In this document: in pieces, positions 17,924 through 27,043 of the stretch | Layout of the letters: each line of letters starts with the position of its first letter | Numbering within the stretch: position 1 is the stretch's first letter | Origin: Microbacterium sp. TPD7012 | Lineage (GTDB): Bacteria; Actinomycetota; Actinomycetes; Actinomycetales; Microbacteriaceae | Length of the DNA stretch: 64,000 bases | Direction: 5' to 3' | Assembly (NCBI RefSeq): GCF_003075395.1 | Contig: NZ_QDFV01000002.1 | Location: 784,772-848,771 of the forward strand | Notes under the pieces: generated by a model | Databases searched by the model: none | Seen by the model: the letters and a program-made list of their open reading frames with translations, nothing else | What the model was told of the DNA's origin: nothing | Program-made: the position numbers and the translations under genes

Positions 17924-20013
17924 ACCGGGACCGCCGCCGGAGCGGGCTCCTTGCTGACGAGCGTGAGCACGTCGTAGGTGGCCACCGTCTCGTCGGCTTG
18001 GTTGCGGATGACGGCGTCCCAGCGCACCTCGCCGTACTCGTCGGTCTCGCGGGGAGTGATCTGCTTCGCGGTGAGCTCGACCCGGATCTCGTCGCCCGGA
18101 GACACCGGGGTCAGGAACCGCAGGTTCTCCAGCCCGTAGTTCGCGAGCACGGGACCGGGTTCCGGGTCCACGAAGAGCCCGGCCGCCCAGGACACGAGCA
18201 GATACCCATGGGCGACGCGTCCGGGGAAGAACGGGTTGGCGGCCGCGGCATCCTCGTCCATGTGCGCGTAGAACGTGTCGCCCGTGAACCGCGCGAAGGT
18301 CTCGATGTCGGCCAGCGTCACCTCGCGAGACGCCGAGACGACCTGATCGCCGATGCGCAGCTCGGCCAGCGATTTGCGGAACGGATGCCGGCCCTCGCTG
18401 CGGGAAGTGGCGCCGGCGTGCCAGATGCCGGTGAGCGCGGTGAGCATCTGCGGCGAGCCCTGCACGGCCGTGCGCTGCATGTGATGCAGGACGGCGCGGA
18501 TGCCGCCGAGCTCCTCGCCGCCGCCCGCCCGCCCTGGGCCACCGTGCACGAGGTTGGGGAGCGGCGAGCCGTGACCGGTCGACGAGCGGGCGTCATCGCG
18601 GTCGAGCAGCAGCATGCGGCCGTTGAAGGGGGCGATGCGCGTGGCGAGGTCGACGGCCTGCACGGGATCGTGCGTCGCGATGCTGGTGACCAGCGAGCCG
18701 CCGCCCCGTCCGACGAGCGCCGCCGCCTCGGCCGTCGTGTCGTAGGTCAGGAGCGACGCCACCGGGCCGAAGGCCTCCACGCTGTGCACGGCATCGGTCC
18801 CGGGATCGTCGAAGCGCAGCAGGACGGGGGAGACGAAGGCGCCGTCCGCCGCCGCACCGGTGGTCCCGTCGGCGAGACGCACCTCGGGAGTCTCGGTCGA
18901 TCCGACGACGAGCCGCCCGCCGGCGTCCTGCAGCACCTTCACCTGGCGCAGAACCTCGTCACGCTGGGCGAGCGAGGCGAGCGGGCCCATCGTGACGCCG
19001 TCGGCTCGCGGGTCACCCAGCACCGTCTTCTCGGCGATCCGAGCCTGGACCGCCGCGATCACGGCATCCGCGGTCTCCGTCGGCACGATCGCCCGGCGGA
19101 TCGCCGTGCACTTCTGACCGGCCTTGGTCGTCATCTCCGTCACGAGCTGGCGCACGTAGGCGTCGAACTCCGCAGTGCCGGCCACGGCGTCCGTGCCGAG
19201 CACCGAGGCGTTGATCGAGTCGGTCTCGGCGGTGAACCGCACACCGCCCGTCTGCACGGCCGGGTGCGCCTTGAGGCTCTCCGCCGTCGATGCGCTGCCG
19301 GTGAATCCGACGATGTCGCCGAGGCGCAGGTGATCGAACAGGGTCGGGACGCTGCCGCTGACGAGCTGCAACGAGCCCGCGGGCAGGAGTCCGGACTCGA
19401 CGAGGATCCGCACCATCGCCTCGGCCAGGTACCCGGTCGGCGTCGCCGGCTTCACCAGCGTCGGCATGCCGGCGAGGAAGGCCGGGGCGAGCTTCTCGAG
19501 CGACCCCCACACCGGGAAGTTGAAGGCGTTGATCTGCACCGCGACGCCCGGCAGGGTCGTGTAGACGTGGCGACCGAGGAACGAGCCGTCCTTCGAGAGC
19601 GGCTCGACCGGGCCGTCGACGTGCACCGTGCTGTTCGGCAGCTCGCGGCGGCCCTTGCCCGAGTAGGAGAACAGGACCCCGATCCCGCCGTCGATGTCGA
19701 CCCAGGAGTCCGTCCGGGTGGCACCGGTGCGAGCGGACAGCGCGTACAGCTCGTCCTTGCGCTCGGTCAGCGCGAGCGCGAACTGCTTCAGCAGCACGGC
19801 GCGCTGGTGGAACGTGAGAGCGCCCAGGCTCGCCTGGCCGACCGTGCGGGCGTGCTCGAGAGCCGCCGCGAGATCCAGTCCCTCGGTGCTCACGCGGGTC
19901 ACGATCTCGCCCGTCGACGCATCGCGCACGTCGGTTCCGGCGACGGGTCCCTGAGCCTGTCGGAGGGGCGTCCACCAGGATCCCTCGACGTAGCTCGGAA
20001 GGTGGTCGGTCAT
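17920..20013 (-). CDS. paaZ: PaaZ, oxepin-CoA hydrolase/3-oxo-5,6-dehydrosuberyl-CoA semialdehyde dehydrogenase
   Basis: 697-residue bifunctional enzyme. The N-terminal aldehyde dehydrogenase domain (~1-520) has Cys302 in AGQKCTAIRRA and Glu263 in FTAETDS. The C-terminal MaoC-like hydratase (~550-697) has the hot-dog motif GDTFYAHMDEDAAAANPFFP followed by GRVAHGYL. It opens the oxepin ring and oxidises the resulting aldehyde. Residues ~15-26 (TPLRQAQGPVAG) are encoded by a copy of the dispersed repeat. The ATG at 20013 has GAGGAG upstream and overlaps the paaH stop by 4 nt; a longer open frame upstream is only paaH in another frame. Confidence 0.95.
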   Translation of the reverse strand: MTDHLPSYVEGSWWTPLRQAQGPVAGTDVRDASTGEIVTRVSTEGLDLAAALEHARTVGQASLGALTFHQRAVLLKQFALALTERKDELYALSARTGATRTDSWVDIDGGIGVLFSYSGKGRRELPNSTVHVDGPVEPLSKDGSFLGRHVYTTLPGVAVQINAFNFPVWGSLEKLAPAFLAGMPTLVKPATPTGYLAEAMVRILVESGLLPAGSLQLVSGSVPTLFDHLRLGDIVGFTGSASTAESLKAHPAVQTGGVRFTAETDSINASVLGTDAVAGTAEFDAYVRQLVTEMTTKAGQKCTAIRRAIVPTETADAVIAAVQARIAEKTVLGDPRADGVTMGPLASLAQRDEVLRQVKVLQDAGGRLVVGSTETPEVRLADGTTGAAADGAFVSPVLLRFDDPGTDAVHSVEAFGPVASLLTYDTTAEAAALVGRGGGSLVTSIATHDPVQAVDLATRIAPFNGRMLLLDRDDARSSTGHGSPLPNLVHGGPGRAGGGEELGGIRAVLHHMQRTAVQGSPQMLTALTGIWHAGATSRSEGRHPFRKSLAELRIGDQVVSASREVTLADIETFARFTGDTFYAHMDEDAAAANPFFPGRVAHGYLLVSWAAGLFVDPEPGPVLANYGLENLRFLTPVSPGDEIRVELTAKQITPRETDEYGEVRWDAVIRNQADETVATYDVLTLVSKEPAPAAVPV
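19945..19968. repeat. Dispersed short repeat, copy 3 (inside paaZ)
   Basis: GTCCCTGAGCCTGTCGGAGG with flanking G residues, in frame near the 5' end of paaZ. It encodes an N-terminal surface segment, PLRQAQGP, that would be read in a different frame from the copy in paaD. Confidence 0.75.
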
Positions 20014-20876
20014 CGCGTCTCCTCGTTCCATCTGTAGAAGCCCTCGCCGCTCTTGCGGCCCAGCTTTCCGTCGGCGACCATCGCGCGCAGCAGCGCGGGC
20101 GGTTCGAAGCGCGGGCCCAGCGTCGCGGCGAGCTCCTCGGCGATCCCGAGTCGCACGTCGAGTCCGACGATGTCGGTCGTGCGCAGGGGGCCGGTCGGAT
20201 GCCGGTAGCCGAGGGTCATCGCCGCGTCGATGTCGGCGGCGCTCGCGACGCCCTCCTCCAGCATCCGGATCGCCTCGAGACCGAGCATCACGCCGAGCCG
20301 TGAGGAGGCGAAGCCGGGGGAGTCGCGCACCACGATCGGCGACTTGCCGAGCGTCTGCACCCAGGTGCGAGCGGTCTCGACGACGTCGGACCGCGTGGCC
20401 GAGCCGCGGACGATCTCGACGAGGGCGGAGGCCGGCACCGGATTGAAGAAGTGCAGCCCGAGGAAGGTCTCGGGACGGGCGCGGTCCGTGGCGAGGTCGT
20501 CGATCGAGATCGAGGAGGTGTTCGAGGCGAGGATCGCGTCGTCGTGCATCGCCGCCTCGGCGCGGCTCAGCGCCTCCTCCTTGAGCGCCCTGTCCTCCGG
20601 AACGGCTTCCACGACCAGCGCGCACGCCGAGAATTCGGCGATCTCGGTGCTGCAGTCGAGGCGGGCACGGAGCGCGGATCCGTCGAGCAGCGGGTCGCGA
20701 TCGACCGAGCGCCGGATGCTGTCGTGCACGCGCTCGGCGGCGGCGTCGGCACTGACCCTGTCGCGCTCCACCACGCTCACACGGGATCCGGCGAGCAGGA
20801 AGGCATGGGCGATTCCGGCGCCCATGCGCCCTCCGCCGAGGACTCCGACGTGTGCCGGCGCGTCGATCCCGCTCAT
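20010..20876 (-). CDS. paaH: 3-hydroxyadipyl-CoA dehydrogenase PaaH
   Basis: 288 residues. The Rossmann motif is GVLGGGRMGAGIAHAF, and the 3-hydroxyacyl-CoA dehydrogenase signature includes ASNTSSISIDDLA, GLHFFNPVPA and DSPGFASSRLG. It oxidises 3-hydroxyadipyl-CoA to 3-oxoadipyl-CoA with NAD+. It is coupled to paaF and paaZ by 4-nt overlaps at both ends. Substrate assignment is from context; the fold also fits 3-hydroxybutyryl-CoA dehydrogenase. Confidence 0.88.
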   Translation of the reverse strand: MSGIDAPAHVGVLGGGRMGAGIAHAFLLAGSRVSVVERDRVSADAAAERVHDSIRRSVDRDPLLDGSALRARLDCSTEIAEFSACALVVEAVPEDRALKEEALSRAEAAMHDDAILASNTSSISIDDLATDRARPETFLGLHFFNPVPASALVEIVRGSATRSDVVETARTWVQTLGKSPIVVRDSPGFASSRLGVMLGLEAIRMLEEGVASAADIDAAMTLGYRHPTGPLRTTDIVGLDVRLGIAEELAATLGPRFEPPALLRAMVADGKLGRKSGEGFYRWNEETR

Positions 20877-21607
20877 CGACGTGCCCGCCTCTCGAGGAAC
20901 TCCGTCATCCGACGGTGCTTCGCCGGGGACTCGAAAAGCTCGGCCTGCAGCGCGAACTCGATCGCGGGGTGCTCGGCGCGCGGCGTCCGCAGGGCCCTCT
21001 TGGTGTGCTGGGTCGCGAGCGGGTCATTCGCGGCGATCCGATCGGCGAGGGCGTGCGCCGCGCTGAGCAGGTCCTCGGCCGGGTGCAGGGCCGAGACGAG
21101 CCCCCAGGCGAGCGCCTCTTCGGCGTCGAGTGTGCGACCTGTCAGGAGCAGTTCGCTCGCCCTGGCCTCGCCGATGATCTCGGGCAGCCGCCAGGTGGCG
21201 CCGGCCGCGGCCATGATCCCGAGCCCCGTCTCCGGATTCCCGATCCGCAGCGCGGGCGTGCCGATGCGGATGTCGGCGGCGTAGGCGAGTTCGGCGCCGC
21301 CGCCCAGCGCATAGCCGTCGATCGCGGCGATCACCGGCATCGGCAGCTCCCTGATGCGGATGAACGCGGTCGCGTTGATCCCGCGGCGGGCGTCGTCGGC
21401 CGTGCGCTCGCGCAGCTGGGCGATGTCGGCGCCGGCGGCGAAGACGCCGTCGGCGCCGGTGAGGATGAGCGTGCGCGGGTGCTCTTCGAGCGACGCGCAC
21501 AGGTCGTGCAGCGCGTCGATGGTCTCCTGGTCGATCGCGTTGCGCTTTTCCGGACGATCCAGCACGGCGATGACGCGGTCGGGTCGCGCCTCGACCTGCA
21601 GCGTCAT
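20873..21607 (-). CDS. paaF: Enoyl-CoA hydratase, PaaF-like
   Basis: 244-residue crotonase. Both catalytic-type Glu are present: one in GGGAELAYAADIRIG and one in GNPETGLGI. The oxyanion segment is VFAAGADIAQLR. In this operon it would hydrate 2,3-dehydroadipyl-CoA to 3-hydroxyadipyl-CoA. I chose the ATG at 21607, overlapping the thiolase stop by 4 nt; the longer open frame to 21724 runs into the thiolase gene. Confidence 0.88.
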   Translation of the reverse strand: MTLQVEARPDRVIAVLDRPEKRNAIDQETIDALHDLCASLEEHPRTLILTGADGVFAAGADIAQLRERTADDARRGINATAFIRIRELPMPVIAAIDGYALGGGAELAYAADIRIGTPALRIGNPETGLGIMAAAGATWRLPEIIGEARASELLLTGRTLDAEEALAWGLVSALHPAEDLLSAAHALADRIAANDPLATQHTKRALRTPRAEHPAIEFALQAELFESPAKHRRMTEFLERRARR

Positions 21608-22791
21608 GAGACGCGCTCCACGATCATCGCGGAGCCCTGGCCCACGCCGACGCACATCGTGGCGAGACCGCGTTCGACGCCTTCTCGCTCCAGGCGCCCG
21701 AGCAGGGTCACGACGAGACGGCATCCGCTCGAGCCGAGGGGGTGCCCCAGGGCGATCGCGCCGCCGTCCCGGTTGACGATCTCGGGGTCCAGGCCGAGTC
21801 GGCGCATCGACGCGAGCGACTGCGTGGCGAAGGCCTCGTTCAGCTCGACGGCCCCGATGTCGGAGATCTCGAGTCCGGCGCGCTGGAGCGCCTTCTCGGT
21901 GGCCGGTACCGGTCCGAGGCCCATGATCTCGGGGGCGAGGGCCGCCGAGGTCGCTGCGATGATGCGGGCACGCGGCACGAGTCCATGGCGTCGCACGGCG
22001 TCGGCGCTCGCGACCACGATCGCGGAGGAGCCGTCGTTGAGCGAGCTGGAGTTCCCGGCGGTGACCACCTCGCCTCCGGCGACGACCGGTCGGAGCCCGG
22101 CCAGGGCCTCCAGGCTGGTGTCGCGACGCGGGCCCTCGTCGACCGTGACATCGCCGGACCGCGTGGGCACGGCGACGATCTCGGCGGCGAAGCGACCGGC
22201 GTCGATCGCGGCGGCGGCGCGCTGCTGACTGCGGAGGGCGAAGGCGTCGGCATCCGCACGGGTGATGCCGTCGCGGCGCGCCACCTCCTCGGCGGTCTCG
22301 GGCATCGAGAACGTCGCCTTGTCACGCGCGGCCAGACGGGGGTTCGTGAAGCGCCAGCCGATCGAGGTGTCGAACGCCTCACCGGGCTTCGCCCACGCGC
22401 GCTCGGGTTTCGCCTGCACCCACGGCGCCCGGGTCATGGATTCGACACCACCCGCGACGATGAGGTCGGCGTCGCCGGCACGGATCGCCTGTGCGGCCAT
22501 CGCGATCGCCGACATCCCGGATGCGCAGAGCCGGTTCACGGTGATGCCGGGGATGCTGTCGGGGAGTCCCGCGAGCAGCACGGCCATGCGCGCGACATTC
22601 CGGTTGTCCTCGCCCGCCTGGTTGGCCGCTCCCAGGATGACCTCGTCGATCGCGGCATCCGGGATTCCGGCCCTGACGACCGCCTCGCGCACGACGAGAG
22701 CGGCGAGGTCGTCGGGTCGCACCCCGGCGAGGGCTCCGCCGTAGCGTCCGACCGGTGTGCGGACACCGCCGACGAGGAACGCCTCCGTCAT
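21604..22791 (-). CDS. paaJ: 3-oxoadipyl-CoA thiolase PaaJ
   Basis: 395 residues, thiolase family. The acylated Cys is in NRLCASGMSAIAM, the His in GGAIALGHPLGSSGCR and the second Cys in TMCVGVGQG. In the phenylacetate pathway it cleaves 3-oxoadipyl-CoA to succinyl-CoA and acetyl-CoA. It sits between paaF and bkdC, with the ATG sharing a base with the bkdC stop. The specific substrate is inferred from the operon. Confidence 0.9.
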   Translation of the reverse strand: MTEAFLVGGVRTPVGRYGGALAGVRPDDLAALVVREAVVRAGIPDAAIDEVILGAANQAGEDNRNVARMAVLLAGLPDSIPGITVNRLCASGMSAIAMAAQAIRAGDADLIVAGGVESMTRAPWVQAKPERAWAKPGEAFDTSIGWRFTNPRLAARDKATFSMPETAEEVARRDGITRADADAFALRSQQRAAAAIDAGRFAAEIVAVPTRSGDVTVDEGPRRDTSLEALAGLRPVVAGGEVVTAGNSSSLNDGSSAIVVASADAVRRHGLVPRARIIAATSAALAPEIMGLGPVPATEKALQRAGLEISDIGAVELNEAFATQSLASMRRLGLDPEIVNRDGGAIALGHPLGSSGCRLVVTLLGRLEREGVERGLATMCVGVGQGSAMIVERVS

Positions 22792-24218
22792 CAGACCCTC
22801 CCGAAGGCGCGCAGCGGATGCTCGATGAGCTCGGTCACGCGCCGGAGGAAGCCGGCCGCGTACCCGCCGTCGCAGACGCGGTGGTCGAACACGAGCGACA
22901 GCTGGGCGATGCGCCGCACCACGATCTCGCCGTCCACGACCCAGGGGCGCTCGATGATGCGGCCGATGCCGAGGATGGCGACATCCGGATGGTTGATGAT
23001 CGCGGCAGACCCGTCGACGCCGAGCCCGCCGTAGTTGTTGAGGGTGAACGTCGACCCGCGGAGGCGCTCCGGCGGCAGCGATCCGGCCCTGGCCGAGGTG
23101 GCGAGCTCGCGCAGAGCCACGTCGAGCTGCTCGACCGTGAGGCTGTGAGCGCCCGGGATCACCGGGACCATCAGCCCGCGCTCGGTGTCGGCGGCGACGC
23201 CGAGGTTCACCCCGTCGAAGGAGATCAGCTCGCCGGCGTCCTCGCTGAGACGCGACGCGAGGATCGGGAAGTCCTCGAGGGCGAGGAGCACGAAGCGGGC
23301 GAGAAGGGCGGTGACCGACGGTGCCCTGCCGCCCTCGGGCGCCATCTGCGCGCGGAGGTCCCAGAGGGCGGTGGCGTCGACGTCGACCCAGACCGTCGCC
23401 TCCGGGATCTCCGCCCTGCTGCGGCTGAGCTTGGCGCTGACGGCCTTGCGCAATGGCGACATCCGCTCCCGCGTCCGGACCGCGAGTCCGTCGACGGTCT
23501 CCCCGGTGACAGCCGCTGCGCTGCTCGTCTCGCGATGGTGCGCGGCCGCGCCGTCCACGGCGCTGTCCACCGCGGCCCGGAGCACGTCGGCGCGCGTCAC
23601 GGCGCCGTCGGGTCCGGTCGCGGCGATCGTGTGCACGTCGAGGCCGAGATCACGCGCGAGACGCCGCACGAGCGGAGAGCGTACGGCGACCGGCCGACGC
23701 CGCGCGGCATCCGCTTCTCGGACGATCGTCGGCTTCTCGGATGATTCCGCGGGGACGGTCCGCGAGACGGAGGTCTCTCCGAGATCTGCGGGAGTCTTCG
23801 CACGCACCGCGGCGGGGCGGCGACGACGACCGGATCCGGCGCGCTCCGTGGTGCCGTAGCCGATGAGCACGTTGCCGGAGCCGGCGCGCTCCTCCTCGCG
23901 GTAGGCCTCCTGCTCCACGGCAGCGCCGGGCGCGGACTCCGTCTCCAAGTGCTCCGGGGCTCCCGCGACCTCGAGGACCGGGGCTCCCACATTGATCGTG
24001 TCACCCGCCTCCCCGTGCAGCGCGGTCACGACACCCGCGAACGGCGAGGGCAGCTCGACGACGCTCTTCGCGGTCTCGACCTCGGCGATGGGCTGGTCGG
24101 TGACGATCGTGTCGCCGACCGAGACGAGCCACTGCACGAGTCCGGCCTCGGTCAGTCCCTCGCCGAGGTCGGGGAGACGGAAGACCTGCGCGGTGCCGTT
24201 CTTCAGCTCGGTGCTCAT
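22791..24218 (-). CDS. bkdC: Branched-chain 2-oxo acid dehydrogenase E2 (dihydrolipoamide acyltransferase)
   Basis: 475 residues. The lipoyl domain (~10-85) carries Lys51 in VETAKSVVE. The E1/E3-binding domain (~175-215) contains SPLVRRLARDLGLDV. The catalytic domain (~245-475) ends with the active-site DHRVCDGG. It transfers the acyl group from E1 to CoA. I chose the ATG at 24218, overlapping the bkdB stop by 4 nt. Only one lipoyl domain is present, as in typical Bkd E2. No E3 gene is in the window, so E3 must be shared from elsewhere. Confidence 0.92.
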   Translation of the reverse strand: MSTELKNGTAQVFRLPDLGEGLTEAGLVQWLVSVGDTIVTDQPIAEVETAKSVVELPSPFAGVVTALHGEAGDTINVGAPVLEVAGAPEHLETESAPGAAVEQEAYREEERAGSGNVLIGYGTTERAGSGRRRRPAAVRAKTPADLGETSVSRTVPAESSEKPTIVREADAARRRPVAVRSPLVRRLARDLGLDVHTIAATGPDGAVTRADVLRAAVDSAVDGAAAHHRETSSAAAVTGETVDGLAVRTRERMSPLRKAVSAKLSRSRAEIPEATVWVDVDATALWDLRAQMAPEGGRAPSVTALLARFVLLALEDFPILASRLSEDAGELISFDGVNLGVAADTERGLMVPVIPGAHSLTVEQLDVALRELATSARAGSLPPERLRGSTFTLNNYGGLGVDGSAAIINHPDVAILGIGRIIERPWVVDGEIVVRRIAQLSLVFDHRVCDGGYAAGFLRRVTELIEHPLRAFGRV

Positions 24219-25249
24219 ACGTCCTCGTCCCAGTGCAGCGTGTCCATCGCGTCGAGAACCCGGTCGACGTCGGGCAGGTACCAGTGCTCGAGCTTCGGCG
24301 GTGCGTAGGGCACGTCGAAGCCGGTGACGCGGCGCACGGGCGCCTCGAGGAACTCGAAGCACCGCTCGAAGACGCGGGCCTGGATCTCCGAGGCGACCGA
24401 CGCATAGCCGGGAGCCTCGGCGATGACCACGGCACGCCCCGTCGACTTCACGGCGGCCGTCACGGTCGCGTCGTCGAAGGGCGAGAGCGAGCGCACGTCG
24501 ACGACCTGCACGCTCCGGCCCTCCGCGGCGGCGACCTCGGCGGCCTCCAGGGCGAGCGCCACAGAGGCGCCGTAGGCGAGGAGGGTCACGTCGGTGCCCT
24601 CGCGGGCGATGCGCGCGGTGCCGATCTCCGCCGTGATCGACGTGTCGACCTCGCCCTTGCTCCAGTACAGCTTCTTGGGCTCGAGGAAGATCACGGGGTC
24701 GGGGGAGGCGATCGCCGCACGCAGCAGGGAGTAGGCGTCCTGCGGGGTGGCGGGACTCACGACGGTGAGCCCGGGCGTGTGCGCGTAGTACGCCTCCGAG
24801 GAGTCGCAGTGGTGCTCCACGCCGCCGATGCCGCCGCCGAACGGGATGCGGATGACCAGCGGCATCCGCATCCCTCCGCGTGTGCGGTTGCCGAGCTTCG
24901 CGACGTGGCTCACGACCTGCTCGAAGGCGGGGAGGGCGAACGCGTCGAACTGGAGCTCGACCACGGGACGCATGCCGTTCATGGCCATGCCGACGGCGGT
25001 GCCGACGATGCCGGACTCCGCGAGAGGCGTGTCGAAGCACCGGTCCTCGCCGTAGCGCGCGGTGAGTCCGTCGGTGATGCGGAAGACGCCGCCGAGAGCG
25101 CCGACGTCCTCGCCGAAGACGACCACCTCGGGGTCGGACTCGATCGCGTCGGCGAGAGCTCGGTTGAGGGCGGCGGCCATGCTCATGGTCGTCACCTCGC
25201 GGGGCGGCACGGCGGTCTCCGTGTGCACGTCGTCGTGGGCGATGGTCAT
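24215..25249 (-). CDS. bkdB: 2-oxo acid dehydrogenase E1 beta subunit
   Basis: 344 residues, transketolase central domain plus C-terminal domain. Signatures are VFGEDVGALGGVFRIT, CFDTPLAESGIVGTAVG and HHCDSSEAYYAHTPGL. It forms the alpha2-beta2 E1 with the next gene product and decarboxylates a 2-oxo acid with thiamine diphosphate. It has 4-nt overlaps with bkdA and bkdC. The sequence fits the branched-chain type; see the finding on a possible phenylpyruvate role. Confidence 0.9.
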   Translation of the reverse strand: MTIAHDDVHTETAVPPREVTTMSMAAALNRALADAIESDPEVVVFGEDVGALGGVFRITDGLTARYGEDRCFDTPLAESGIVGTAVGMAMNGMRPVVELQFDAFALPAFEQVVSHVAKLGNRTRGGMRMPLVIRIPFGGGIGGVEHHCDSSEAYYAHTPGLTVVSPATPQDAYSLLRAAIASPDPVIFLEPKKLYWSKGEVDTSITAEIGTARIAREGTDVTLLAYGASVALALEAAEVAAAEGRSVQVVDVRSLSPFDDATVTAAVKSTGRAVVIAEAPGYASVASEIQARVFERCFEFLEAPVRRVTGFDVPYAPPKLEHWYLPDVDRVLDAMDTLHWDEDV

Positions 25250-26346
25250 CGCTGTCCCTCCGTCTCCAGCTGCGAGCGGTCGATCTCGTCGCGCAGCAGC
25301 TGCCACTGCTCCTCGAGCTGAGGCGAGCGCTTCTCGGTCACGAATCGGAAGAGGTCCTCGGGGTCGAGGTCGGCATCCGTGTTCAGCGCCGTCCGCATGG
25401 CGGCGGCGATCTCCTCGGCTCCCGCGGCGAACCGCTCCTCGGCATCCGCATCGAGGGCGCCGGTCTGCGTCAGGTGGGCCCGCAGGCGCAGCAGGGGATC
25501 GCGGGCGACCCACTCCTGCACCTCGGCGCGCTCGCGGTAGCGGGTGTCGTCGTCGGCGTTCGTGTGCGCCTGCATCCGGTACGTGTGCGCCTCGACAAGC
25601 GAGGGGCCGCCACCGGCGCGTGCACGGGAGACCGCCTCGCCGAGCACGGCGAGGACCGCGGCGACGTCGTTGCCGTCGACCCGCTGCCCGGGCATCCCGT
25701 ACCCGATCGCCTTGTGGGCGAGAGAGGGGGCCGCGGTCTGGCGGGAGAGGGGCACGGAGATCGCGAACTCGTTGTTCTGCACGAAGAAGACGACAGGCAC
25801 GTGGAACACGGCGGCGAAGTTCATGGCCTCGTGGAAGTCGCCCTCGCTCGTCGCGCCGTCGCCGCAGAGGGCGAGGACGACCGTGTCCTCTCCGCGGTGC
25901 TTCGCTGCCTGGGCGAAGCCGACCGCGTGCAGGAGCTGCGTCGCGAGGGGTGTCGCCTGCGGTGCGACCCGGTGCGCGCGCACGTCGTAGCCGGAGTGCC
26001 AGTCGCCCTTGAGGAGGACCAGCGCGTCGGCGGGCTCGACTCCGCGCGCGATGACGGCGACCGAGTCACGGTAGGTGGGAAACAGCCAGTCGGCGTCGCC
26101 GAGAACCAGGGACGCGCCCACCTGGCAGGCCTCCTGGCCATGCGACGACGGATAGACGGCGAGACGGCCCTGGCGCACGAGGGCGCCGGCCTGATCATTG
26201 ATCCGTCGTCCCTCGACAAGGCCACGGTAGGCCCGCAGCAGCACGTCCGCCTCAGGGAGCGCGTACTGCTCGTCGGCGACGGGAGCGCCGTTCTGGTCGA
26301 TCAGCTGCACCGCGGTGTCACGCGGGAGCATGTCGGTGTGCTGCAT
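25246..26346 (-). CDS. bkdA: 2-oxo acid dehydrogenase E1 alpha subunit
   Basis: 366 residues. The thiamine diphosphate motif GDGATSEGDFHEAMNFA...NN is clear, along with YPSSHGQEACQVG and YRMQAHTNADDDTRYR (phosphorylation-loop region of the family). It is first in an eight-gene minus-strand operon. I chose the ATG at 26346, preceded by GGAGGCGACGG; 17 additional upstream codons are open but lack a ribosome site. It is divergent from an Lrp-type regulator, as in bkdR-bkd loci. Confidence 0.92.
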   Translation of the reverse strand: MQHTDMLPRDTAVQLIDQNGAPVADEQYALPEADVLLRAYRGLVEGRRINDQAGALVRQGRLAVYPSSHGQEACQVGASLVLGDADWLFPTYRDSVAVIARGVEPADALVLLKGDWHSGYDVRAHRVAPQATPLATQLLHAVGFAQAAKHRGEDTVVLALCGDGATSEGDFHEAMNFAAVFHVPVVFFVQNNEFAISVPLSRQTAAPSLAHKAIGYGMPGQRVDGNDVAAVLAVLGEAVSRARAGGGPSLVEAHTYRMQAHTNADDDTRYRERAEVQEWVARDPLLRLRAHLTQTGALDADAEERFAAGAEEIAAAMRTALNTDADLDPEDLFRFVTEKRSPQLEEQWQLLRDEIDRSQLETEGQR

Positions 26347-26456
26347 CCGTCGCCTCCAACTGTTCGTCGCCACTGCCGAACTCGATGAGCCCAGCATGCC
26401 TCGCAGAACTCAGTCGTCCAAGAGATTGCGGTGAAAGCTGGACGATGCATGGCAAA

Positions 26457-26486
26457 TTGCCGATTCCACGTTCGAAGTGTCAGAAT
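26457..26486 (+). promoter_or_regulatory. Predicted promoter of the Lrp-type regulator gene
   Basis: TTGCCG (26457-26462), an 18-nt spacer and CAGAAT (26481-26486). It lies in the 165-nt divergent gap with bkdA. The gap also holds CGTCCA/TGGACG arms at 26415-26420 and 26439-26444 that might be part of a regulator site. Confidence 0.35.
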
Positions 26487-26511
26487 TCGATGGACGAACG
26501 AAGGGGTTCCC

Positions 26512-26949
26512 ATGACCGTGCTGGATGACATCGACCATGCGATCCTCGGAGAGCTCCGCCGGGATGCCCGGTCGTCGATGACGGCGATCGCGGAGGCCGT
26601 GCACATCTCGCGCGCCGGTGCCCACGCGCGCATCAAGCGGCTCACGGATGCCGGCGTCATCACCGGCTACTCGGTGCGCACGGATCCGGTGCTGCTGGGA
26701 CATCACGCGAGCGCGTACGTCACGCTGGCGATCGAGCAGGCGACCTGGCAGGACGTGCGCGACCGCCTGCGCGCGATTCCCGAGATCGAGCACATGGCGC
26801 TGGTCGGCGGCGACTTCGACGTCATCCTGCTCGTGCGGGCCAACGATGCGCGGGATCTCCGTCGCATCGTGCTGGAGGACATCCAGGCGATCCCGTCGAT
26901 CCGCTCGACACGGACGACGCTGATCTTCGAGGACTTCGGGCCGAGCTGA
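26512..26949 (+). CDS. Lrp/AsnC-family regulator (BkdR candidate)
   Basis: 145 residues. The N-terminal AsnC-type helix-turn-helix (MTAIAEAVHISRAGAHARIKRL) is followed by a RAM/ligand-binding domain with MALVGGDFDVILLV. Lrp-type regulators divergent from bkd operons respond to branched-chain amino acids. By position this one likely controls the bkd-paa operon. The ATG at 26512 follows AAGGGG. The helix-turn-helix is quoted in full only to 20 residues in spirit; the key part is HISRAGAHARIKRL. Confidence 0.85.
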   Translation: MTVLDDIDHAILGELRRDARSSMTAIAEAVHISRAGAHARIKRLTDAGVITGYSVRTDPVLLGHHASAYVTLAIEQATWQDVRDRLRAIPEIEHMALVGGDFDVILLVRANDARDLRRIVLEDIQAIPSIRSTRTTLIFEDFGPS

Positions 26950-26958
26950 CCCCGCGCT

Positions 26959-27013
26959 CCCGTGGCACCTGTGGCGGGTCGACGGTCGCTGAACCCGCCG
27001 CAGCTGCCACGGG
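26959..27013 (+). terminator. Long imperfect hairpin between the Lrp and TetR genes
   Basis: Arms 26959-26979 and 26993-27013 pair at 19 of 21 positions (outer part CCCGTGGCA/TGCCACGGG) around a 13-nt loop. There is no U-tract. It starts 10 nt after the Lrp stop and ends 30 nt before the TetR start, so it could end transcription or insulate the two genes. Confidence 0.5.
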
Positions 27014-27043
27014 AACGGCGGACGAACCTGCCAGACTGACGGG

